This document shows, one piece after another, positions 56,085 through 64,000 of a DNA stretch of 64,000 bases. The notes under the pieces were generated by a model. It was not told the DNA's origin. It saw nothing but the letters and a program-made list of their open reading frames with translations, and ran no database searches. Position 1 is the first letter of the stretch, and every line of letters starts with the position of its first letter. The position numbers were made by a program, and so were the translations under genes. This DNA comes from Sulfurospirillum deleyianum DSM 6946. Lineage in GTDB: Bacteria; Campylobacterota; Campylobacteria; Campylobacterales; Sulfurospirillaceae. The stretch is taken from the NCBI RefSeq assembly GCF_000024885.1, contig NC_013512.1, positions 2,232,001-2,296,000 on the forward strand. Reading direction: 5' to 3'.

Positions 56085-58508
56085 TCACACCCTCCTAAGC
56101 GTTACAAGCGTGTCATGCATATTTGCACAACCGTGTACCGGCTCAATCGTATCTTCAATAATTTCATTGTCACTCGCACCATTGCGATGTGCAAAGGTCA
56201 TACCTTCTGATTTTGCACCAAATCCGTGGATATAAAATACGGTATTAGGTACAATTTTGGGTGTTGGATAGGCTTTAATACGCACTTGACCGACACCACT
56301 GGTTACCTCTATCATATCACCAAACTCAATTCCCAACGTTTTTGCCTCTTTATCGTTAATCCACAAATAGTTTTCATGCATTAACTCTAAAAGCATAATA
56401 TTATTGACCGTTGAACTTTGTGTAAATTGTGCATGACGTCCTGTAATAAATTTAAATTTACCCTCAGGAACTTTGACATACTCTTCTTCTCTCCATGCTG
56501 GCATCGGATCGACTTTTCTTGCAACCATACTGGCAAGATAACACTCTACTTTTTTATTGGGAGTATTAAACGAACGTCTCAATTCAGCAATGTCTGATGG
56601 ATTCACACATAAATCGTGCAAAAATGCTTCTGGGTCATACTCTTCTTCTAACTTAAGCACAGAATAAAATCGCTTATCTTTTGGATAATACTCATACGTA
56701 TTGTTATCTATCTTTTTAAAATATGAGAGCATATTAGGATAGAAAACACCTTTTTCACGTAAAATTTTCCACGCTTCTTCACCGTATTTGCTTACAAACA
56801 TATGATGATTCGTCTCTTCTTGAGAGTGCATAAAAGGCTCTGCTAAATCAAAACCGCCATCCTCAAAAACACTCTGCTCATCCTCTTCTTCAATAGCCTC
56901 TTGGACATCTTCATCGTATTTTTTGGTAATTTCCCATAATGGTTTTGTCAACTTTTGAGCTAACTCACGCATAATGTCATTCACAGGCTTTGTCTCATAC
57001 ATAGGCTCAATCGCTTTTTCACGTAAAATAATGGCAGGTTCAACTCCCGCAAACGATTGAACAGGATCTTCTCTCTCAAGATACGTACACTCAGGTAAAA
57101 TAACATCTGCTAACATCGCCGTATCACTTGGCATCGTATCAATCACTACAACCAAATCCATCTTTTCAAACATTTGACGTGTTTTTGCAGAGTTAGGAAC
57201 AGAGAGCATTGGATTTTGTTTGTACACAAACATACCACGAATTGGGTACGGTGTTTTACCTTCTGCTACCATATTTCTCCAACCTACCCATGAACCAGTA
57301 GCACCCACAACAGCTGCGACACTTTTGTCGATACGAGGTTGTGAATTGGCATACATTGGCGCATTGACCGCATGTTCACCCAAAGGCAATTTCTTACCAA
57401 AAACAATACCACCTTTAACATCAATTCCACCACCAAGTGCAGTGAAAAGTGCCATAGCACGTCTTAATTGAAAATCATTGCTAGACCATGTGGTACGTCT
57501 ACCTTGATAATAGACCGATTGTGGAGCGTGCGCCATAAAATCATGCGCCACTTTACGAATCTCTGCAGCAGGAATACCTGTAATTTTTTCTGCCCATTCA
57601 GGGGTGTAACCGCTCTCTAAAATATGTTTTTCATATTTGTCAAAATCAACAAAGTTTTTAGCAACATAGGTTCTATTGTAAATTTTAGTGCTAATGGCAA
57701 CATAAGTTAACGCTAAAACAAATGCTAAGTCTGTTCCAGGACGAATTGGCAAATAGGTATCTGCATGCATTGCGGTGTTGGTATAGCGAGGATCAACAAC
57801 AACGAGCTTCATTCCTCGACCACGGGTACGCTTAAACATATCCATCGTATCAGGTGTTAAAATCGCTTCTGCACGATTGGCTCCTGCCATAATCACATAT
57901 TTGGCATTTTCCATGTCTGCTAAACCATATCCACCAATGGTTAAAGTATAGCCTGAGACAGCCGTTTGTAAACAAATCGTTGAGTGATTGAGAAAATTTG
58001 AAGATCCAAATTTATCAGCCATAAACGTTTTAAATGTATGCTCAGCTAAACCTTCACCCGCACAATAACCAATACAGGAGCGATTGTCTTTCTCTTCATC
58101 AAGAATTTTGACCATCTTCTCTTGAATATACGTATACGCTTCATCCCATGTTGCACGGCGATACTTTCCATCACCTCTTTCCCCTGCTCGAATTAGAGGG
58201 TATTTTAGACGATCTGGATCATACAACGCATGAATACCCGCAACGCCTCTTGCACACAACATATTGCGTGATTTTGGAAAATAAGGGTTCGGTTCAAGTT
58301 TTGTCACAATGCCATTTTTTACATGCGCAACTGCCGCACATTTGTTAACACACATTTCACAAATCGTTGGAACTTTCTTCACTAGCACAGCGTCAGTTTT
58401 TTGCTCTGAACTTGCTAAAATGGAAGTCGTACTCAGCGTTGTGCCACCCACAACACTTAATGCCACACTTCCTTGAAGAAATCTCCTTCGTGAGATCTCT
58501 ACTTTCAT
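56085..58508 (-). CDS. psrA: Molybdopterin oxidoreductase catalytic subunit (PsrA/PhsA-like)
   Basis: 807 residues, DMSO-reductase superfamily. A Tat signal (ISRRRFLQGSVALSVVGG) marks export to the periplasm. The N-terminal [4Fe-4S] site is C-x2-C-x3-C-x27-C (CEMCVNKC ... MLCARG). A cysteine in NHSTICLQTAVSGYT is the likely Mo ligand, and GRRTTWSSNDFQLRRAMALFTALGGGIDVKGG is typical of the PsrA/PhsA branch. An acidic insert (YDEDVQEAIEEEDEQSVFEDGG, about 540-565) makes it longer than usual PsrA. Polysulfide is the favoured substrate given the rhodanese lipoprotein downstream; thiosulfate, tetrathionate or arsenic oxyanions cannot be excluded. Confidence 0.85.
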   Translation of the reverse strand: MKVEISRRRFLQGSVALSVVGGTTLSTTSILASSEQKTDAVLVKKVPTICEMCVNKCAAVAHVKNGIVTKLEPNPYFPKSRNMLCARGVAGIHALYDPDRLKYPLIRAGERGDGKYRRATWDEAYTYIQEKMVKILDEEKDNRSCIGYCAGEGLAEHTFKTFMADKFGSSNFLNHSTICLQTAVSGYTLTIGGYGLADMENAKYVIMAGANRAEAILTPDTMDMFKRTRGRGMKLVVVDPRYTNTAMHADTYLPIRPGTDLAFVLALTYVAISTKIYNRTYVAKNFVDFDKYEKHILESGYTPEWAEKITGIPAAEIRKVAHDFMAHAPQSVYYQGRRTTWSSNDFQLRRAMALFTALGGGIDVKGGIVFGKKLPLGEHAVNAPMYANSQPRIDKSVAAVVGATGSWVGWRNMVAEGKTPYPIRGMFVYKQNPMLSVPNSAKTRQMFEKMDLVVVIDTMPSDTAMLADVILPECTYLEREDPVQSFAGVEPAIILREKAIEPMYETKPVNDIMRELAQKLTKPLWEITKKYDEDVQEAIEEEDEQSVFEDGGFDLAEPFMHSQEETNHHMFVSKYGEEAWKILREKGVFYPNMLSYFKKIDNNTYEYYPKDKRFYSVLKLEEEYDPEAFLHDLCVNPSDIAELRRSFNTPNKKVECYLASMVARKVDPMPAWREEEYVKVPEGKFKFITGRHAQFTQSSTVNNIMLLELMHENYLWINDKEAKTLGIEFGDMIEVTSGVGQVRIKAYPTPKIVPNTVFYIHGFGAKSEGMTFAHRNGASDNEIIEDTIEPVHGCANMHDTLVTLRRV

Positions 58509-58829
58509 TGCCTCTCCTTCTTAAGCTTAGAGCTTTAAAAACCTCTTTTAAAGCACATCTTATGACATCCATTGTAAAAGTAAAATCTTAGAAAGAACTT
58601 ACAAAAGGTAAAAAAAAGTAAACAAAAGGAAACTAATATTAACCAAATACCGAAGTTATGGGGATTTAACCCCTAAATTTTTTTCTATTTCTTCGTCACT
58701 TTTATCCTAGAAAGGTTTATTATATTTAACCTTTTTGAAGAAAAATATATCAAAATAGGCAAAAAAAATAGATTCTAGTCAATTTTTTTATTTAAGTTTA
58801 ATAAGTAAAACAATAAAGCAAGATAAGTA
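58509..58829. other. Intergenic region upstream of the psr-like operon
   Basis: AT-rich, no gene. Read on the minus strand it holds a TTGACT box, TATAAT-like -10s, the inverted repeat at 58714-58731, a hairpin GGGG-TTAAAT-CCCC (about 58659-58672), and further GGTTAAT-like half sites. It should carry the psr promoter and its control sites. Confidence 0.5.
58714..58731 (-). promoter_or_regulatory. Candidate operator overlapping a -10 box upstream of psrA-like gene
   Basis: On the minus strand, GGTTAAATATAATAAACC is an interrupted inverted repeat (GGTT...AACC) with TATAAT in its centre. A related GGGGTTAAATCCCC and a GGTTAATATTAG lie between it and psrA. The layout suggests a regulated promoter; the regulator is unknown. 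Confidence 0.45.
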
Positions 58830-59522
58830 TTAATTATAATGAGATTTTCCCCAAACAAATAATACTTCACACTCAAGCGAAGGATGAGGATACGTTTCAA
58901 TCAATTTTTTGGTTTGCGCCACACTCAAACGTTTCTCTCCGCCACTGACACCACTGTTTTTAATGTAACGAAAGAGTGAACGATTGTCCTCAAAAGAGAG
59001 ATGAAAATGTTTCACCTCTTGATGACATGTAAAGTGTTTATCGAACACCCTCTGTAAATGTTCTGCAGAGGGAAGAAAGATAGGCAAACCACTCATTTGA
59101 TAGAGCGTTTCAAAGGTTTTATCGGTAAAAATTGCAAATGCTCCCTCTTTACATGTAAAAGCAATGCGTTGAACTAAACCCTCAATATCACACGCCCACT
59201 GTAAGGCAGAAGAGGAAATAATCAAATCATACGTTTCTTGAAGTAATTGTTCTTTCTCAAAACGATCGCATACCACTTCAACTTTCTCATTTTTAGGATG
59301 CAACTGACACATAGCAAGCGCACAATCCACCCCAATAAAATGCTCATATTCCCATGTAATTGTTTTAAAAACAGCTCCACTTCCACACCCCAAATCCAAA
59401 ATACGTTGAGGATGCGATACCACCTTTGAAACCAAATAGCGTGCAATCTCTTGTTGCAAAGCAGTGTGCGCATCATAGCGATGTGCGTTCTTTGAAAACT
59501 CTCTAATATGTTGTGCCATCAT
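58830..59522 (-). CDS. bioC: Malonyl-ACP O-methyltransferase (BioC-like)
   Basis: 230 residues (ATG at 59522, with a second ATG next to it). SAM motif RILDLGCGSGAVFKTI (about 40-55), YDLIISSSALQWACDIEGLVQRI as the BioC-type motif, and a start FSKNAHRYDAHTALQQEIARYL typical of BioC. It methylates malonyl-ACP to start pimelate synthesis for biotin. The other biotin gene here, bioB, is about 50 kb away. One exact TTACATGTAA (59149) and one variant (59023) both read FTC. Confidence 0.85.
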   Translation of the reverse strand: MMAQHIREFSKNAHRYDAHTALQQEIARYLVSKVVSHPQRILDLGCGSGAVFKTITWEYEHFIGVDCALAMCQLHPKNEKVEVVCDRFEKEQLLQETYDLIISSSALQWACDIEGLVQRIAFTCKEGAFAIFTDKTFETLYQMSGLPIFLPSAEHLQRVFDKHFTCHQEVKHFHLSFEDNRSLFRYIKNSGVSGGEKRLSVAQTKKLIETYPHPSLECEVLFVWGKSHYN

Positions 59523-59667
59523 CGTAGAAAAAACCCGTCTCTCTTTTTTGAAAAATTATACTCGCTTCTCACTAAAAAAAAGACTCTGCTGTACTTTAGT
59601 GATTTTTTAATTCCTTTTAGATATAATCGTTGGTTTTACATTATTTCGAAAACAAAGGACATCACGA

Positions 59668-60006
59668 ATGATTACCTCCGTTTTACTGGTTTTCCAGTTT
59701 ATTTTAACGGCTATTTTGACGATTGCTGTATTGTTACAAAAAAGTTCTTCTATTGGTCTTGGCGCATACAGTGGAAGCAACGAATCTCTTTTTGGTGCAA
59801 AAGGCCCAGCAGGATTTATGGCAAAATTTACTTTTATTTTGGCGATTGTTTTTGTCGCAAATACTTTGACACTCGGTTATTTTTACAATCAAGATAAAAA
59901 AGTTTCTTTGGCTGAAGAGATTAAAATTGAAAAAAGCGTTGTACCTACCGCTCCAACAACAGCACCATTAGCACCTGCTGCTCCAGAAGCTCCAACCACC
60001 AAATAA
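59668..60006 (+). CDS. secG: Protein translocase subunit SecG
   Basis: 112 residues. Two membrane helices (about 2-22 and 52-72) surround the conserved LLQKSSSIGLGAYSGSNESLFGAKGPAGFMAKFT, the SecG signature. The Ala/Pro/Thr-rich tail (VVPTAPTTAPLAPAAPEAPTTK) is variable. It helps SecA-driven export through SecYEG. A -10 box TATAAT is at 59622-59627. It heads the run secG-deacetylase-frr-pyrE-RDD-MFS. Confidence 0.96.
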   Translation: MITSVLLVFQFILTAILTIAVLLQKSSSIGLGAYSGSNESLFGAKGPAGFMAKFTFILAIVFVANTLTLGYFYNQDKKVSLAEEIKIEKSVVPTAPTTAPLAPAAPEAPTTK

Positions 60007-60012
60007 TCAGCC

Positions 60013-60969
60013 ATGAAATCTTTTTGGCTTCTTGTCTGTTTTAGCATGATGATGTGGGCAGATGCCCATATCTTCGTCTATCATCGTTTTAACGATGCGA
60101 GGCACCCCTCAACCAACACCAGTCTTGAAGCATTACGCAAAGAGTTTGACTATTTTAAAATGCACGGCTACGAAGTCATTCCTCTCGAAAGACTGGTGCG
60201 TGCGCTTTACAACAAAGAAAATATTCCAGATCACTGGGTAGTTTTAACCATTGACGACAACTACAAAAGCTTTTATGAACATGGACTTGCCCTCTTTAAA
60301 GAGTACAACTACCCTTTTTCCATGTTTGTCTATGTGGGAGCGACTGAAAACAACTATGGCGATTTTATGAGTTGGGAACAACTCCGTGAAACTGCCAAAT
60401 ACGGTGCTTTAGAATTTCACTCCTTCAATCATCCCCATATGCATGAACTCAGTGATGCTGATTTGAAAAAAGATTTTGAAGTGGGTCTTGAACTTTTTGA
60501 AAAACACTTAGGTATGAAGCCACGCTATTTCTCTTACCCCTTTGGAGAGTTTTCACCCAGAGTCAAAGCCATCGCTTCCTCCTATGGATTTGAAGCCATT
60601 GTCAATCAAAACATGGGAGCCGTTGCCTCTTTTAGCGACCCTATGGATTTGGATCGTTCCGCCTTGGTTGGTAAAAGTGATTTGGCAGGATTTTTAAAAT
60701 ACAAAGCCCTTGAGGCGACGTGGATTGAGCCTTTAACGCTGATGGAAAACGGTGCGCTAACATCTTTACATGTAAAGACACAAACCTCTGCATCCAAAGG
60801 AGGTATTTATATCAGTGGATATGGGTATGAAGCCTTAAATCTCAGTGAGGGTGTTTTTCAGACAAATATCAATAAAATAGCCATCAAAGAGCGTACACGG
60901 GTGATGATCTCCGTGGGCAATAAAATTTCAACGAAACTACTTGTAAAGGATAATTATGGAACTAAATAA
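60013..60969 (+). CDS. Secreted polysaccharide deacetylase (NodB-type)
   Basis: 318 residues with a signal peptide ([18 protein letters not shown]). NodB motifs: [16 protein letters not shown] (the Asp-Asp metal/catalytic pair, about 76-91), [13 protein letters not shown] (zinc histidines) and [10 protein letters not shown]. The C-terminal about 90 residues are beta-rich and of unknown role. Likely substrates are acetylated cell-wall or capsule sugars. It overlaps the start of frr by 14 bases, so it is in the secG-pyrE operon. Confidence 0.9.
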   Translation: MKSFWLLVCFSMMMWADAHIFVYHRFNDARHPSTNTSLEALRKEFDYFKMHGYEVIPLERLVRALYNKENIPDHWVVLTIDDNYKSFYEHGLALFKEYNYPFSMFVYVGATENNYGDFMSWEQLRETAKYGALEFHSFNHPHMHELSDADLKKDFEVGLELFEKHLGMKPRYFSYPFGEFSPRVKAIASSYGFEAIVNQNMGAVASFSDPMDLDRSALVGKSDLAGFLKYKALEATWIEPLTLMENGALTSLHVKTQTSASKGGIYISGYGYEALNLSEGVFQTNINKIAIKERTRVMISVGNKISTKLLVKDNYGTK

Positions 60970-61516
60970 AGTCTATGCTGACCAAAAAGAGCATATGGAA
61001 AAATGTATTGCGGCACTCAAACGTGACTTTACAACCATTCGTAGCGGTAAGGTCTCTATCTCTATTTTAGACAATATTCATGTGGATTACTATGGAACAC
61101 CCACCGCTTTAAATCAAGTCGCAACCATCTTGGCAACCGATGCAACAACCATCACGATTACCCCGTGGGAAAAGAAAATGCTTAGGGAGATTGAAAAGGC
61201 GATTATGCAAGCCAATATCGGCGTCAATCCTAACAATGATGGTGAAAGTGTAAAACTATTTTTCCCTCCAATGACCACAGAACAAAGAAAAGAGAGCGCA
61301 AAACAAGCTAAAGCAATGGGCGATAAAGCAAAAATCGCTATTCGAAATGTGCGCAAAGATGCCAACGACCAAGTCAAAAAATTGGAAAAAGATAAACTGA
61401 TTACGGAAGACCAATCAAAAAAAGGACAAGATGAAGTCCAAAAAATTACCGATGCAACCGTTACAAAAGTCGATGATTTGGTCAAAGAAAAAGAAGCAGA
61501 AGTACTTAAAATTTAA
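60956..61516 (+). CDS. frr: Ribosome recycling factor
   Basis: 186 residues, of the usual length. It contains [39 protein letters not shown], the RRF core, and the charged helix [35 protein letters not shown]. It splits post-termination ribosomes with EF-G. AAAGGA lies 5 bases before the ATG, inside the upstream gene. Confidence 0.97.
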   Translation: MELNKVYADQKEHMEKCIAALKRDFTTIRSGKVSISILDNIHVDYYGTPTALNQVATILATDATTITITPWEKKMLREIEKAIMQANIGVNPNNDGESVKLFFPPMTTEQRKESAKQAKAMGDKAKIAIRNVRKDANDQVKKLEKDKLITEDQSKKGQDEVQKITDATVTKVDDLVKEKEAEVLKI

Positions 61517-61526
61517 GGGGTTTTGA

Positions 61527-62135
61527 ATGGACGTAGCACAGATATACAAAGATGCCAATGCCCTTTTAGAAGGACATTTTCTCCTTAGCAGTGGTAAGCA
61601 CTCCCGTTATTACCTACAAAGCGCTAAAGTACTTGAAGATCCAAAAGTGGCTGAAACATTAGCCATAGCCTTAGCCAAAATGATTCAAGCGCATGGTATC
61701 GAAATAGACACCATCTGCTCTCCAGCACTTGGGGGCGTTTTAGCAGGGTATGAGTTAGCACGTGCCCTTGGAAAACGCTTTATCTTTGCAGAACGTGTGA
61801 ATGGTGAGATGACCATTCGCCGTGGCTTTGAAGTTAAAAAGGGCGAGAAAATTCTTGTTTGTGAAGATATTATCACCACAGGCGGTTCTGCCCTTGAAGC
61901 AGCCAAAGTAGCCCAGAGTATGGGTGGAGAGATTGTCGGTTTTGCAGCCCTTGCTAACCGTGGTTTTTGCAAGAGAATCGGAAGCGATGTGAGTGCAAAA
62001 CCTACCTGTAAACTTCCCAATGATGCCCCATTTTTTGCATTGGCAGATTTTGAATTTGACATTTATGAGCCAAATGAGTGCCCTTTATGTAAAGAAGGCA
62101 GTGTGGCTTATAAACCAGGCAGTAGAGGAAATTAA
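61527..62135 (+). CDS. pyrE: Orotate phosphoribosyltransferase
   Basis: 202 residues. It forms OMP from orotate and PRPP in pyrimidine synthesis. The PRPP loop [18 protein letters not shown] (about 110-127), [18 protein letters not shown] and [30 protein letters not shown] are typical of the PyrE type found in this phylum. The C-terminus carries a CPLCKEG cysteine pair. It lies 10 bases after frr. Confidence 0.95.
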   Translation: MDVAQIYKDANALLEGHFLLSSGKHSRYYLQSAKVLEDPKVAETLAIALAKMIQAHGIEIDTICSPALGGVLAGYELARALGKRFIFAERVNGEMTIRRGFEVKKGEKILVCEDIITTGGSALEAAKVAQSMGGEIVGFAALANRGFCKRIGSDVSAKPTCKLPNDAPFFALADFEFDIYEPNECPLCKEGSVAYKPGSRGN

Positions 62136-62141
62136 GAGCCT

Positions 62142-62603
62142 ATGCGATGGAGAGAGAGCAAAAAAGGCATTAAAAAAGAGATGCCAAACAAAGCGCCTCT
62201 TTATCGCATTGCACCCTTTTCCAGACGTTTAAAAGCCTTTATTGTTGACTCTTTTATGCTCTTGATGCCTATCTTATACATTGTTTTTTACCTTGTTTTT
62301 GGTTCACGAGAAGGCTTTGCAGAACACATGGTTGAAGGGTGGGTGCTTATTTTACTTTCTTATGGCGTTCTGAGCACCCTCTTTTTGGTACGCAAGGGAC
62401 AAACACCTGGGTATAAAGCCTATGAAATAGAACTTAAAGAGCTTTCTTCCCTCAAAACACCTTCATGGCAACGTATTCTTTTACGTTATAGTGTGATGGT
62501 TATAACTACCGCTACTCTTTTTGGGCTGCTCGTACCCCTTTTTCGTAAAGATAAACAAGCTTTGTATGATCTTCTAAGCCGTACCGCACCCTTTTGCAAA
62601 TGA
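62142..62603 (+). CDS. RDD-family membrane protein
   Basis: 153 residues. APFSRRLKAFIVDSFMLLMPILYIVFYLVFG is an RDD-type start (Arg, Asp), followed by a second helix (WVLILLSYGVLSTLFLVRKGQTPGYKAYEIEL) and a third. Some RDD proteins are Na+/H+ antiporters; most are uncharacterised. It lies six bases after pyrE and overlaps the MFS gene as ATGA. Confidence 0.88.
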   Translation: MRWRESKKGIKKEMPNKAPLYRIAPFSRRLKAFIVDSFMLLMPILYIVFYLVFGSREGFAEHMVEGWVLILLSYGVLSTLFLVRKGQTPGYKAYEIELKELSSLKTPSWQRILLRYSVMVITTATLFGLLVPLFRKDKQALYDLLSRTAPFCK

Positions 62604-63688
62604 TTTTTTTTAAAATCTCAAGCTTTTTCTTTTTCTACTTTGTTGTCACGGGTGTCTATGTTATTTTTATGCCTAAAATTCTTCAGATGCTAGGTTATAG
62701 TGCTTTGCAAATTGGAATTATTTTTGCCCTTGCGCCACTGATGCGTTTTATTGTCCCTTTTTTCTTTCTCAAACATTTTAAACTCACACAAAAAACCTTT
62801 TATATAGCACTGATAGGTGCTATGATTGCTGTTTTGCTCTTTTATAGTAGCATCCACAATTTTTACTTTTTTATGTTACCCAATATGCTTCTTGGTGCGT
62901 GTTTAGGACTCATTTTACCCTATATTGAAACCTATGCGATGGAACATCTGCAAAAAGAACGTTACGGTAAATCACGCCTTTTTGGCTCAATAGGCTTTAT
63001 GCTGATTGCTATTATTCTTGCGCGGCATTTAGATGATTATGCCAATGGCTTGCATTATCTTCTTTTTGCTATTGGATTGACTGCATTTTTTGCGTTTTGG
63101 CTCACATACAATAACCCAAATTTCACCCCTTCTTCAGAAGAAAATGAACCTTTTAACCTTTTACATGTAAGCTTTTTTTGGATAGCCCTTTTTCTGATGC
63201 AAGTTAGTTTTGGAGCGTTTTATAACTTTTTTACTATTTACGAGACAGACCATCATATTAGTTTGGAAACAACCAGTTATTTATGGGCATTTGGCGTCAT
63301 TTGTGAGATTGTGCTTTTTTATTTTCAAGCGCCTATTTTAAAGCGTTTTACGCTCTTAAATTTAGTACGCTTTAGTGTTTTAAGTACTGCTATTCGATGG
63401 TTTTTACTCTTTGCCTTTCCATCCTCTCTTTTTATCGCCTATTTCTCCCAATCTCTACATGCCTTTAGTTTTGCCCTTCATCACACGGCAGCACTTTCTC
63501 TTTTATACACCCTTTACACTCATAAAAAGCTAGCTGCTCAATTTTATTATGGTATCTCTTTTGGTTTAGGTGGATTTGTGGGGGCACTATTGGCAGGCTA
63601 TTTTTACGGAAGTTATCTCTATTTGTATGCTAGTGCCGTAGCACTACTGGCGTTGATCAGTTTGCTCTTTTTCAAGGTGAGAGAATAA
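62600..63688 (+). CDS. MFS transporter
   Basis: 362 residues from the ATG at 62600. Twelve hydrophobic segments in two sixes. LPNMLLGACLGLILPYIETYAMEHLQKERYGKSRLFGSIGFM resembles the MFS_1-like/PPP family (HsrA and sugar or nucleoside carriers with an ExxR-type GKSRLFGSIGF motif). The substrate is unknown. It is coupled to the RDD gene and converges with fliL, overlapping its stop by 17 bases. One TTACATGTAA is at 63161. Confidence 0.85.
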   Translation: MIFFKISSFFFFYFVVTGVYVIFMPKILQMLGYSALQIGIIFALAPLMRFIVPFFFLKHFKLTQKTFYIALIGAMIAVLLFYSSIHNFYFFMLPNMLLGACLGLILPYIETYAMEHLQKERYGKSRLFGSIGFMLIAIILARHLDDYANGLHYLLFAIGLTAFFAFWLTYNNPNFTPSSEENEPFNLLHVSFFWIALFLMQVSFGAFYNFFTIYETDHHISLETTSYLWAFGVICEIVLFYFQAPILKRFTLLNLVRFSVLSTAIRWFLLFAFPSSLFIAYFSQSLHAFSFALHHTAALSLLYTLYTHKKLAAQFYYGISFGLGGFVGALLAGYFYGSYLYLYASAVALLALISLLFFKVRE

Positions 63689-64000
63689 AATTTTTAAGAT
63701 AAATTTGCTCAACTTCATAACCAAAACTCTCTTTCAAAAACTCTTTTAACTCCTCTTTCAAACGCTCTTTGCCTTCATTTGTCTCTAAACCTTTAGCTTC
63801 CATCTCATTTAAATAACGTAAAACAGCGTTACGTACATTTTGCATATCAGACTGAATCGCTTTTTTATTCTCAGCATTTCTCATTTCAAGGGCGATATCT
63901 GCCTTTAAAATCTTAAATTTTGGAGACTTGATATTGATATAAATCGTATCAAGACTGACTTCATTAGCACTACTGCTTCCTTTTGAACTTTTAGTACTAG
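63672..64000 (-). CDS. fliL: FliL-like flagellar basal-body protein (5' end outside window)
   Basis: About 109 C-terminal residues are visible and the frame continues off the right edge. The sequence includes STKSSKGSSSANEV, LDTIYINIKSPKFKILKADIALEMRN, IQSDMQNVRNAVLRYLNEM, NEGKERLKEELKEFLKES and VEQIYLKNFILSP. The pattern, including the terminal 'V..IY..NFI', is that of FliL, a single-pass inner-membrane protein around the stator that supports motor torque. The membrane helix would lie upstream of the visible part. Confidence 0.8.
   Translation of the reverse strand, partial: STKSSKGSSSANEVSLDTIYINIKSPKFKILKADIALEMRNAENKKAIQSDMQNVRNAVLRYLNEMEAKGLETNEGKERLKEELKEFLKESFGYEVEQIYLKNFILSP

Noticed and set aside
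58659-58672. GGGG-TTAAAT-CCCC hairpin as a terminator for an upstream gene
   Set aside because: It lies between divergent or unrelated units with no T tract on the needed side; a regulatory role is more plausible.

Overview
The window reads as a chromosome segment of a campylobacterotal (epsilonproteobacterial) bacterium close to Sulfurospirillum. The evidence is moderately AT-rich DNA, promoters reduced to a TATAAT-like -10 box, futalosine-pathway menaquinone synthesis (mqnD), and gene orders that match Campylobacter relatives as I remember them: recA-eno-(FtsB-like)-(AMIN), mqnD-fliQ-murB, dxr-cdsA-(coiled coil)-NFACT, and secG-...-frr-pyrE-RDD. It also carries a polysulfide-reductase-type molybdoenzyme operon. 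No prophage, CRISPR array or conjugative element is visible.

Layout. 1-5.8 kb: flagellin, a Maf-type flagellin glycosylation protein, a GT-B-like glycosyltransferase and a partial downstream gene, with a textbook sigma-28 promoter in front of flagellin. 5.8-17.6 kb: housekeeping genes (topA, bioB, gltA, eno, recA, mqnD, fliQ, murB, tsaD) and a Tat-exported M15 peptidase. 17.6-28.3 kb: a large Cache/PAS/GGDEF/EAL protein, an FmdE-like protein, a methyltransferase, a lipoprotein, a phosphoesterase, alanine and uracil transporters, dxr and cdsA. 28.4-39.9 kb: NFACT protein, glycerate kinase, ogt, chemoreceptor, peroxiredoxin, leuC, mobA, a degenerate GGDEF/EAL protein and a phospholipase A. 40-44 kb: moaC, a DUF493 protein, a long coiled-coil protein and a porin. 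44.5-50 kb: one complete rRNA operon on the minus strand (16S-tRNA-Ile-tRNA-Ala-23S-5S), with its RNase III processing stems recognisable. 50-58.5 kb: BI-1 protein, then the operon psrA-like, psrB-like, [insertion sequence], psrC-like, triple-rhodanese lipoprotein, haem-less cytochrome-c-like protein. 58.8-64 kb: bioC, secG, a polysaccharide deacetylase, frr, pyrE, an RDD protein, an MFS transporter and a partial fliL.

How genes connect. mobA and moaC make the molybdenum cofactor that the Psr-like enzyme needs, and mqnD makes the menaquinone that an NrfD subunit would oxidise. bioB and bioC both serve biotin synthesis. Flagellin, Maf and the glycosyltransferase form a flagellin modification cluster; fliQ and fliL are scattered flagellar genes.

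The most unusual signal is a highly iterated perfect palindrome, TTACATGTAA. I count 33 exact copies by eye in 64 kb, where base composition predicts fewer than one. Copies lie inside genes (encoding FTCK or LHVK), supply stop codons, abut ribosome binding sites, and form the arms of two long hairpins at gene ends. I do not recognise this repeat. Other points: a 165-bp MITE-like inverted repeat present twice (one copy beside recA), a duplicated 3' tail of the NFACT gene, an IS element splitting the psr operon, and a predicted hairpin that would hide a ribosome binding site.
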